From contig CAVWLJ010000010.1 in the NCBI GenBank assembly GCA_963755755.1, forward strand, positions 923,925 through 987,924: DNA of 64,000 nucleotides, written 5' to 3'. The notes below the pieces were generated by a model. The model did not search any database, was not told the DNA's origin, and worked only from the letters and a program-made list of their open reading frames with translations. How positions within the stretch are numbered: position 1 is the first letter of the stretch; every line of letters begins with the position of its first letter. This DNA is from DATKNA01 sp963755755. Lineage in GTDB: Bacteria > Actinomycetota > Actinomycetes > Actinomycetales > Kineosporiaceae. The position numbers and the translations under genes are program-made. This document shows, one piece after another, positions 7,752-14,903 of this stretch.

Positions 7752-8869
7752 GGCCGCACCGCCTCGACCAGCACGGCCACGCCCTGCCCTCCGCCGATCG
7801 CGCAGGCCGCCACCCCGAGCCGGCCGAGCCCGCGGCGCACCAGCCGGGAGTGCAGCCGGACGACGAGCAGAGCCCCGCTGGCCGCCCACGGGTGACCCAG
7901 CGCGATGGCGCCGCCGTCCGGGCAGACACGCCCGGCGTCCGCGCCGAGAGGATCCAGCCCGAGGGCGTCGGTGCATGCGAGCACCTGGGCGGCGAACGCC
8001 TCGGTGATCTCGACCACGTCCAGGTCGTCCAGGGCCAGCGAGGCACGCTCGAGTACCTGCCTGATCGCGGGCACCGGGCCGAGCCCCGGCACTGCCGGGT
8101 CGACGCCGACCACGGCGGTGGCGAGCACGCGGAGCCCGGGGATGGCGCGTCGGGCCCGGACGTGCTCCGGGACGATCGCCACGGCCGCCGCGCCGTCGTT
8201 GATCCCGCAGGCGTTCCCGGCCGTGACCGTGCCGTCCGGGCGGAAGGCCGGTCGCATCCGCCCGAGCACCTCGGCGCTCAGCCGTGGTCGCGGCCGGTCG
8301 TCGATGGCGCCGCCGAGCGGGACGAGCTCCGCCGCGTGGACACCCGCGGCGGCCGCGGCGACGGTGAGCCGGTGCGAGCGCGCGGCGTAGGCGTCCTGCC
8401 GGGCCCGGTCAACGCCGGTCTCGGCGGCGAGGGCGTCGGCGGCGACCCCCATCGGCGGGTCGGGGAAGCCCGGCGGCGCGAACGAGGCCTGCGTGCCGCC
8501 GTCCCGCGCCGTGCTGGCGCTCTCGGTGCCGCCGGCCAGGACGACGTCGGCGTCCCCGGCCCGCACCAGCGCCGCGGCGAGGCGGATCGCCTCGAGGCCC
8601 GAGCCGCACTGCCGGTCCACGGTGACGCCCGGGACGGCGGTGCCGAGTCCGGCCGCCAGCGCGGCGACCCGGGCGACGTTGCCGCCGGGGCCGCAGCAGT
8701 TGCCGAGCACCACCTCGTCGACGGGCGCCGCGACCTCGCCCGCGAGCGCCGCGAGGACGGGGGCGGCGAGGTCGGCGGGGCCGCACTCGCGCAGGGCGCG
8801 ACCCGCCGTCGTGATCGGCGTACGGCGTGCGGCGACGACGACCGGGGTCCGCGGATCCGTCGCCTCCAC
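7748..8869 (-). CDS. Thiolase family acetyl-CoA acetyltransferase in the biotin operon (YhfS-like)
   Basis: A 373-residue thiolase that would condense or cleave acyl-CoAs. The nucleophile Cys88 is in DRQCGSGLEA, the catalytic His is in GGAIALGHPWAASGA, and the second Cys is in CAIGGGQG. The canonical NEAF loop reads ITEAFA, so its Asn is replaced by Thr. It sits between an AMP-forming ligase and bioM with a 4-bp overlap to bioM, matching yhfS in the B. subtilis bioY operon (yhfUTS). The likely substrate is a CoA thioester linked to biotin or pimelate metabolism, but this is inference. GTG 8869 was chosen as the start. Confidence 0.87.
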   Translation of the reverse strand: MEATDPRTPVVVAARRTPITTAGRALRECGPADLAAPVLAALAGEVAAPVDEVVLGNCCGPGGNVARVAALAAGLGTAVPGVTVDRQCGSGLEAIRLAAALVRAGDADVVLAGGTESASTARDGGTQASFAPPGFPDPPMGVAADALAAETGVDRARQDAYAARSHRLTVAAAAAGVHAAELVPLGGAIDDRPRPRLSAEVLGRMRPAFRPDGTVTAGNACGINDGAAAVAIVPEHVRARRAIPGLRVLATAVVGVDPAVPGLGPVPAIRQVLERASLALDDLDVVEITEAFAAQVLACTDALGLDPLGADAGRVCPDGGAIALGHPWAASGALLVVRLHSRLVRRGLGRLGVAACAIGGGQGVAVLVEAVRP

Positions 8870-8940
8870 GCTCGCGAGCGTACGTGAGGCGTCGGCTCAC
8901 GAGACGCGGTCGATCGCCCGGGCACAGCCGTCAGCGGAGC

Positions 8941-10146
8941 TCAGCCGGCCTCCGCCACCACGCGCTCGAGCCCGGGGCGGTCCACCTTGCCCGCGAGAGT
9001 GCGCGGCAGGGCCTCGACCGTCACGTAGCGGACCGGGCGGGCCGGCGGAGCCAGCTCGCGCCGGGCCACGAGCCGCAGCTCCCGCACGAGGCGGGCCGGG
9101 TCGACGCCGGCGGCCGGGCGGACGACGGCCGCGGCGCGTTGCCCGAGCCGCCGGTCCGGCTCACCGACGCACGCGACCTCGAGGACGCCGGCGACGGAGC
9201 CGAGCACGCGTTCGACCTCGGCGACCAGGACCACGGTCCCGCCCACGCTGAGGGCGTCGCCGCCGCGGCCGGCGACGACGAGCACCCCGTCGGCGTCGAG
9301 CCGCCCCCGGTCGCCCACCCCGGCCCACCCGTCGACGACCGTCAGCGGTCCCGTCCCCTCGGCGTACCCCTGAGCGACGTACGGCGACCGGACCTCGATC
9401 AGCCCGTCGCGAACCCGCAGCCGGACGCCGGGGAACGCGCGCAGGCCCGCGCCGTCCCGGTCGACGGCGACGAAGGAGAGCTCGGCGGCGCCGTAGTACT
9501 CGACGACGTCCACGCCTGCGGCCACGGCGCGGGCGCGCAGCGCGGGCGGCAGTGCGGCGCCGGCGACGACCGCCCGCCGGAGCCGGGGGAGCGCGCCGTG
9601 CTCGCGGGCGGCGAGGACGTCGGCGAGCACGGTGGGGACGGCGTGCAGCACGGTCACCGCGTCGACTCCCGCGGGCACCCCGCGCCAGCGACCGGTCGCC
9701 ACCACCGGCGTGCCGGTCGCCAGCGCGTGGTGGAGCGCCCAGAGGGTCAGCGTGGACGACGGCGGACCCGGCGCCCACGCCACGTCGTCCGGCCGTTGCC
9801 GCGTGACCGCGGTGAACGCGTCGAGCGCGGCGTCCCACGATGCCGCGGTACGGAGCACGACGCGCGGCGCGGACGTCGTCCCCGACGTCGCCAGGGCGAG
9901 CAGGCCCGCCGCGGCCGGGACCGGGGGGCGGGCGACGCCCGGCGGAAGCACCAGCGGCGTACCGCCGCCGAGCTGGGCCGCCACGAGCCGGCGGACGGCC
10001 GCGACAGGGTCGTCGGTGGCGATGGGGACGACGCCCGCCGGGGGCGGATCGGCGGCCAGCAGGTCGGCGACCGAGAGCCACGTCGACCCGTCCGCGGAGA
10101 GCGCCGGCTCCGCCCGGTCGCGGCGGCGCAGCTGGTCGGCGAGCAC
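8941..10146 (-). CDS. Compact AMP-forming acyl-CoA ligase in the biotin operon (YhfT-like)
   Basis: A 401-residue ANL-superfamily adenylating enzyme. The P-loop ATSGTTSAPRVV (about residue 85), the YYGAAEL motif, the VGDRGRLDADG hinge motif and the C-terminal catalytic Lys in PRTLAGKVDR are all present. It is about 100 residues shorter than typical acyl-CoA synthetases because most of the N-terminal subdomain is missing. GTG 10146 begins one base after the bioY stop, so it is translationally coupled to bioY. In B. subtilis the equivalent gene yhfT follows yhfU (a bioY) in a BirA-controlled operon. Pimelate, biotin or a medium-chain acid are all possible substrates. Confidence 0.85.
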   Translation of the reverse strand: MLADQLRRRDRAEPALSADGSTWLSVADLLAADPPPAGVVPIATDDPVAAVRRLVAAQLGGGTPLVLPPGVARPPVPAAAGLLALATSGTTSAPRVVLRTAASWDAALDAFTAVTRQRPDDVAWAPGPPSSTLTLWALHHALATGTPVVATGRWRGVPAGVDAVTVLHAVPTVLADVLAAREHGALPRLRRAVVAGAALPPALRARAVAAGVDVVEYYGAAELSFVAVDRDGAGLRAFPGVRLRVRDGLIEVRSPYVAQGYAEGTGPLTVVDGWAGVGDRGRLDADGVLVVAGRGGDALSVGGTVVLVAEVERVLGSVAGVLEVACVGEPDRRLGQRAAAVVRPAAGVDPARLVRELRLVARRELAPPARPVRYVTVEALPRTLAGKVDRPGLERVVAEAG

Positions 10147-10147
10147 G

Positions 10148-10732
10148 TCAGGAGGTGGTGACCTGCTCGCGCTCCGCGCCCCGCCAGGCCCGCGGGTACG
10201 CCCGCAGCACCCCGCGTGCGATGACCGCGGCGACGACGGCCTTGATGAGGTCGCCGGGCAGGAAGACCGAGTCCGTCACGAGCACCTTGGTCAGCGGCAG
10301 GTCGGAGATCCAGGCGTGCACGGGCATGCCGATCGCGTAGATCACCAGGATGCCGCCGACCACGTTCGCCACGACGGCCCAGGCGAGGGCGAAGCGACCG
10401 CGCCAGAGGCCGAGGAGGGCCCCGATGACGAACGCTCCGACGGGAAACCCGATGAAGTACCCCGCCGACGGCGCGGTGAGCACGCCGAGACCGCCGCGGC
10501 CGCCGGCGAGCAGCGGCAGCCCCAGGACGACGAGCACGCAGAACACCAGGACGGCGAGGGCTCCGCGGCGTGCCCCGAGCAGGGAGCCGGCGAGCATGAC
10601 GCCGAGGGTCTGCGCGGTGATCGGCACGGCGTTGCCGAAGAGGTTGAGTTGGCCCGGCAGCCCCAGGACGGCGATCAGCGCGGCGAACGTGGCCACGAGC
10701 GCCAGGTCGCGGGCAGGCAGGCGTCCGGTCAT
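10148..10732 (-). CDS. bioY: Biotin ECF transporter substrate-binding protein BioY
   Basis: A 194-residue BioY membrane protein that binds biotin. Six hydrophobic segments are visible, with the family blocks VPITAQTLGVMLAGSLLG, APSAGYFIGFPVGAFVIG and FLPGDLIKAVVAAVIARG. It opens the operon bioY-ligase-thiolase-bioM-bioN. The 64 bp between its start and the metallopeptidase stop upstream leave little room for a promoter, and I saw no clear BirA-type palindrome there. Confidence 0.95.
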   Translation of the reverse strand: MTGRLPARDLALVATFAALIAVLGLPGQLNLFGNAVPITAQTLGVMLAGSLLGARRGALAVLVFCVLVVLGLPLLAGGRGGLGVLTAPSAGYFIGFPVGAFVIGALLGLWRGRFALAWAVVANVVGGILVIYAIGMPVHAWISDLPLTKVLVTDSVFLPGDLIKAVVAAVIARGVLRAYPRAWRGAEREQVTTS

Positions 10733-10796
10733 GCGGCACAGGCTACGGGCCGGGCGGGGAGCGGCTCGGCCGTGGATCCGCCGGGAGGCCGCGGCG

Positions 10797-11723
10797 TCAG
10801 GCGTTGGCGAAGGTGTTGCAGCTGTCGATGTTGCCGCTGGAGTAGCCGGTGCCGAACCAGGTGCTGCGCTGCTCCGCCGTGCCGTGGGTGAAGCTCTCCG
10901 GGTTCACCCGGCCCTGGGTCTCCTGCTGGATCCGGTCGTCGCCGACGGCCGCCGCCGCCTTCTGGGCCTCCTTGATGTTGTCCGTGGTGAGGTTGATGCC
11001 GTTCTGCTGCGACTGGTCGGCGAGCTTGGCCCAGACGCCCGCGTAGCAGTCCGCCTGCAGCTCCAGTGCCACCGAATACCGGTTCGCCAGCGAGGGATTG
11101 CGCTCCTGCGCGGCGCGGACCTTGGGCTCGGTGCCCAGCAGCGTCTGCAGGTGGTGCCCGTACTCGTGGGCGAGGATGTACGCCTGCGCGAACTGGCCCT
11201 GCGCACCGAACTGGTCCTGCAGCTGCTGCAGGAACCCGAGGTCGAAGTAGATCCGCTGGTCCTCGGGGCAGTAGAAGGGGCCGGTCGACGAGCTGGCCTG
11301 GCCGCAGCCCGTGGACGTCGCGCTCGTGAAGAACACCAGGCGGGGCGGGTTGTACGGCACGCCGCGGCGGGCGAACTCCTGCTTCCACACGGTGTCGGCG
11401 ACGTTGTAGACCTTGATCAGCCGGCAGTCGGTGTACTTGTCCAGGGCGCCCGCGCTGTTGCAGCGCTGCTCCAGCTGCTCGCTCGACTCGCCCGACGAGC
11501 CGGAGCCCACCTGGGAGCCGTCGACCGGCAGCTGCAGGCCTCCCGTGCTGCCGCCGCTGCCGCCGCCGAGCACGCTGAACAGCAGGTAGATGACCAGGCC
11601 CACGACGCCGGCGCCCCCGCCGATCGCGAGCCCACCGCCCCCGAGGCCGCCGAGCCCACCTCCGCCGCGGCGGTCGTCGACACCACCGACGCTCACCCGG
11701 CTGTCGTCGAACTCGATCGGCAC
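10797..11723 (-). CDS. Membrane-anchored neutral zinc metallopeptidase (YpfJ family)
   Basis: A 308-residue putative neutral zinc metallopeptidase. A Gly-rich N-terminus is followed by one transmembrane segment (about residues 35-55, GAGVVGLVIYLLFSVLG), and the rest would lie outside the membrane. The zinc site HEYGHH is at about residue 190 with a downstream ELQADCYAGVWA segment that supplies the third ligand. Several cysteines (CGQ, YCPED, DSC) could form disulfides, which fits an extracytoplasmic location. The ATG at 11723 follows a normal spacer. Substrates are unknown. Confidence 0.92.
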   Translation of the reverse strand: MPIEFDDSRVSVGGVDDRRGGGGLGGLGGGGLAIGGGAGVVGLVIYLLFSVLGGGSGGSTGGLQLPVDGSQVGSGSSGESSEQLEQRCNSAGALDKYTDCRLIKVYNVADTVWKQEFARRGVPYNPPRLVFFTSATSTGCGQASSSTGPFYCPEDQRIYFDLGFLQQLQDQFGAQGQFAQAYILAHEYGHHLQTLLGTEPKVRAAQERNPSLANRYSVALELQADCYAGVWAKLADQSQQNGINLTTDNIKEAQKAAAAVGDDRIQQETQGRVNPESFTHGTAEQRSTWFGTGYSSGNIDSCNTFANA

Positions 11724-11819
11724 GGACGCAGGCTAACGCCGGTGGACGGGGGCCGCCGCCGGGCATGAACACCCGCGTACGATGGACGTCGTCCCCGAGA
11801 ACTGGAGCCTGGCCGCCGC

Positions 11820-13418
11820 ATGATCGTCGCTCAGGACGTCGAGCTGCGAGCAGGAGCCCGGATCCTGCTCGAGCACGCCACCTTCCGGGTCGCCGCCGGC
11901 GACCGTGTGGGTCTCGTCGGCCGCAACGGCGCCGGCAAGACCACGCTGACCCGCGCCCTGGCGGGGGAGGGGCAACCCGCCGCCGGCACCGTGACGCGCA
12001 GCGGCGACGTCGGCTACCTCCCCCAGGACCCCCGCACGGGTGATCTCGAGCAGCTGGCCCGCGACCGGGTGCTCTCCGCGCGGGGCCTCGACGCGGTGCT
12101 GCGGCGCATGCGCGAGACCGAGGGCGCCATGGCCAGCGCGGACGACGAGACCCGGGACGCGGCGATGGCGCGCTACGGCCGCCTGGACGCCGAGTTCGCC
12201 TCCCGCGGCGGCTACGCGGCCGAGAGCGAGGCGGCGACGATCTGCTCGAGCCTGGGCCTGGCCGAGCGCGTGCTCGCCCAGCCGCTCGGCACGCTCTCCG
12301 GCGGCCAGCGCCGGCGCGTCGAGCTGGCCCGGATCCTCTTCTCCGGGGCCTCGACGCTGCTCCTCGACGAGCCGACGAACCACCTGGACGCCGACTCGAT
12401 CCTCTGGCTGCGCGACTTCCTCAAGGGCTGGTCCGGTGGCCTCGTCGTCATCAGCCACGACGTCGGGCTGCTCGAGACCGTGGTCACCAAGGTGTTCCAC
12501 CTCGACGCGAACCGCGCCGCGCTCGACATCTACAACGTGGGCTGGAAGACCTACCTCGAGCAGCGCGAGCAGGACGAGCGCCGCCGGCGCCGGGAGCGGG
12601 CCAACGCCGAGAAGAAGGCCGCGACGCTGCTGGCCCAGGCCGACAAGATGCGCGCGAAGGCCACCAAGGCGACCGCCGCGCAGAACATGGCTCGTCGGGC
12701 CGAGCGGATGCTCTCCGGTCTGGAGGAGACGCGGACGAAGGACCGGGTGGCCAAGCTGCGGTTCCCGGAGCCGGTGCCCTCCGGGCGCACGCCGCTCACG
12801 GCTCGCGGCCTGTCGAAGTCGTACGGCAGCCAGGAGGTCTTCACCGACGTCGACCTCGCCATCGACCGCGGCAGCCGGGTCGTCGTCCTGGGCCTCAACG
12901 GCGCGGGCAAGACCACCCTGCTGCGGTTGCTGGGCGGCATGGAGACGCCGGACACGGGGGAGGTCCACCCGGGGCACGGGCTGCGGCTCGGCTACTACGC
13001 CCAGGAGCACGAGACCCTCGACGTCGGCCGGACGGTGCTGGAGAACATGCGCTCGGCGGCGCCGGACCTCGCCGACACCCAGGTGCGCTCGGTCCTCGGG
13101 TCGTTCCTGTTCACGGGGGACGACGTCGACAAGCCCGCGGGCGTGCTGTCGGGCGGCGAGAAGACCCGGCTGGCGCTCGCCACGCTCGTCGTCTCGGGCG
13201 CGAACGTGCTGCTGCTCGACGAGCCGACCAACAACCTCGACCCGGCCAGTCGTGCCGAGGTGCTCGACGCGCTGCGCCGCTACCGCGGCGCCGTCGTCCT
13301 GGTCACCCACGACGAGGGCGCCGTCGAGGCGCTCGCGCCGGAACGCGTCGTCCTGCTCCCGGACGGGGACGAGGATCTCTGGAACACCGACTACCTCGAC
13401 CTCGTCGCGCTCGCGTGA
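11820..13418 (+). CDS. ABC-F family ribosome-associated ATPase
   Basis: A 532-residue protein with two ABC domains and no membrane segments, the ABC-F type that acts at the ribosomal E site. Walker A motifs are GRNGAGKTT (about residue 36) and GLNGAGKTT (about residue 360). Signatures are LSGGQRRR and LSGGEKTR, with Walker B LLLDEPTNHLD and LLLDEPTNNLD. The linker holds a charged coiled-coil arm rich in Arg, Lys and Ala (EQDERRRRRERANAEKK). There is no antibiotic-specific extension, so a housekeeping translation role is more likely than resistance. It is monocistronic, with 96 bp upstream. Confidence 0.93.
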   Translation: MIVAQDVELRAGARILLEHATFRVAAGDRVGLVGRNGAGKTTLTRALAGEGQPAAGTVTRSGDVGYLPQDPRTGDLEQLARDRVLSARGLDAVLRRMRETEGAMASADDETRDAAMARYGRLDAEFASRGGYAAESEAATICSSLGLAERVLAQPLGTLSGGQRRRVELARILFSGASTLLLDEPTNHLDADSILWLRDFLKGWSGGLVVISHDVGLLETVVTKVFHLDANRAALDIYNVGWKTYLEQREQDERRRRRERANAEKKAATLLAQADKMRAKATKATAAQNMARRAERMLSGLEETRTKDRVAKLRFPEPVPSGRTPLTARGLSKSYGSQEVFTDVDLAIDRGSRVVVLGLNGAGKTTLLRLLGGMETPDTGEVHPGHGLRLGYYAQEHETLDVGRTVLENMRSAAPDLADTQVRSVLGSFLFTGDDVDKPAGVLSGGEKTRLALATLVVSGANVLLLDEPTNNLDPASRAEVLDALRRYRGAVVLVTHDEGAVEALAPERVVLLPDGDEDLWNTDYLDLVALA

Positions 13419-13446
13419 TCTCTTGGTGCAAGATTCACTGGTGAGG

Positions 13447-13488
13447 CCGTCGATCTCGAGTAGCGCCCGTCGATCTACGGGGTATGCT
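13447..13488 (+). promoter_or_regulatory. Paired direct repeats and a possible -10 element upstream of the small HTH gene
   Basis: In the 272-bp gap before the HTH gene, CCGTCGATCT occurs twice, at 13447-13456 and 13467-13476. That is exactly 20 bp apart, two helical turns. A TATGCT hexamer resembling a -10 box follows at 13483-13488. No good -35 box is visible, and the rest of the gap shows nothing recognisable. This is a tentative operator/promoter. Confidence 0.3.
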
Positions 13489-13690
13489 CACGGAACGTAC
13501 TCGGGGGAGCACTTTTCTGTTGTCAATGGACGCCGTCGCGTGCCGAGCCCGTGCATCGTCCGACGGCGTACCGGCCCATGCCCGCAACATCGGGTCCGCG
13601 CATTCCCGCAGGTCGAAGGGGTCCTTCGACTGGCCGAGGTCGGGAGCCGGGCCCACGATGGTCGGGCACCAACATCGTCGAGGAGGATCA

Positions 13691-13909
13691 GTGGCCGAGA
13701 CTGTCAAGAAGGGCGCCCGGATCACGGGCGCCGACCGAGCCAAGCTCGCCGGCGAGCTCACGAAGAAGTACACGAACGGCGCCAGCATCCGCGCGCTGGC
13801 GGAGGAGACGGGACGGTCCTACGGCTTCGTCCACCGGATCCTCACCGAGAACGACGTGAGCCTGCGCAGCCGCGGCGGCGCCACGCGCGGCAAGAGCAAG
13901 CAGCGCTGA
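13691..13909 (+). CDS. Small helix-turn-helix DNA-binding protein
   Basis: A 72-residue basic protein of the widespread actinobacterial small HTH family. The N-terminal half (VKKGARITGADRAKLAGEL) leads into an HTH, NGASIRALAEETGRSYGFVHRIL, and the C-terminus is a basic tail ending KSKQR. GTG 13691 follows AGGAGG with ideal spacing; a longer frame upstream lacks coding character and was left out. The upstream gap of more than 250 bp suggests its own promoter. The regulatory target is unknown. Confidence 0.88.
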   Translation: MAETVKKGARITGADRAKLAGELTKKYTNGASIRALAEETGRSYGFVHRILTENDVSLRSRGGATRGKSKQR

Positions 13910-13997
13910 GCCGACCGGCGAGGCCGGGCCGTCCCGTCCAGCAGCGGCGGGGCGGCACCCGGAGGGCGGAGTTCGCCTCCGTTCCCGAGGGACCGGC

Positions 13998-14828
13998 ATG
14001 ACGGCCGGTGCGGCCCACCCGGGTCCGCCGGCCGATCTCAGCGACCGGGCCCGCGCCGCGGGCCTGCGGATCGAGCTCTCCGGGCGCCGGCTCGACGTCG
14101 TGCTCGCCGCGCCCGAGAGGCGCAATGCGCAGACGCCGGCCACCTGGCGTGCACTGGCGGCCGTGGGGGCGTGGGCCGCGGACGCCGTCGACGTCGTCGT
14201 CCTGCGGGCCGACGGTCCGTCGTTCTCCGCCGGCCTGGATCGGCGAGCCTTCTCACCGGAGGGCATCCCGGGGGAACCGGGGCTGTTCCAGCTGGCCGGA
14301 CTGCCTCCGGCGGAGCTGGACGCCACCATCGCCGCGTACCAGTCCGGGTTCACGGTCTGGTCGCAGGCCTCGTTCGTCAGCATCGCCGCCGTGCAGGGTC
14401 ACGCGGTCGGTGCCGGCTTCCAGCTCGCGCTGGCATGCGACATCCGGATCGCCGCCGACGACGCGCGGTTCGCCATGCGGGAGCCCGCGCTCGGGCTGGT
14501 GCCCGACCTCGGCGGTACCGGCGCCCTCGTGGACGCCGTCGGCTACCCCCGCGCGCTGGAGATCTGCTCCACGACCCGGTGGGTGGAGGCGCCGGAGGCC
14601 GAGCGGATCGGCCTCGTCGAGCTCGTCGTGCCCATCGACCAGCTCCCGGCGGCCACCGATCGGCTCGCCACCGCCGTCCTCGCGAACCCCGCGTCTGCCG
14701 TGCGCGCCACCAAGGACCTGCTCGCCGGCGCACGCCGGCGGTCGCGCGAGGAGCAGCTGGCGGCCGAGCGTCTCGCTCAGGGCGAACGGCTGCGGGCCCT
14801 GGCCCGGGAAGCGTCGACCCCCTCGTGA
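13998..14828 (+). CDS. Enoyl-CoA hydratase/isomerase family protein
   Basis: A 276-residue crotonase-superfamily enzyme that hydrates or isomerises enoyl-CoA in beta-oxidation or degradation of CoA-linked acids. The first oxyanion-hole block is FSAGLDRRAF and the second is VQGHAVGAGFQLALACDIRIA. One catalytic carboxylate is in MREPALGLVPDLGGTGAL; the other usual Glu position falls in the Ala/Gly-rich GHAVGAGFQ helix and is not obvious, so the exact reaction is uncertain. It stands alone between the HTH gene and an ABC exporter. Confidence 0.88.
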   Translation: MTAGAAHPGPPADLSDRARAAGLRIELSGRRLDVVLAAPERRNAQTPATWRALAAVGAWAADAVDVVVLRADGPSFSAGLDRRAFSPEGIPGEPGLFQLAGLPPAELDATIAAYQSGFTVWSQASFVSIAAVQGHAVGAGFQLALACDIRIAADDARFAMREPALGLVPDLGGTGALVDAVGYPRALEICSTTRWVEAPEAERIGLVELVVPIDQLPAATDRLATAVLANPASAVRATKDLLAGARRRSREEQLAAERLAQGERLRALAREASTPS

Positions 14829-14903
14829 CGTTGGCCGGACCAGGCGCGCCGTCAGGCCCGCCGGGACGGCGAAGGGGTGCGGGTGTCAGGACATTCCCCA
14901 TGG

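Noticed and set aside
10733..10796. BirA-type operator or riboswitch upstream of bioY
   Set aside because: Only 64 bp are available and no dyad or conserved element could be recognised.
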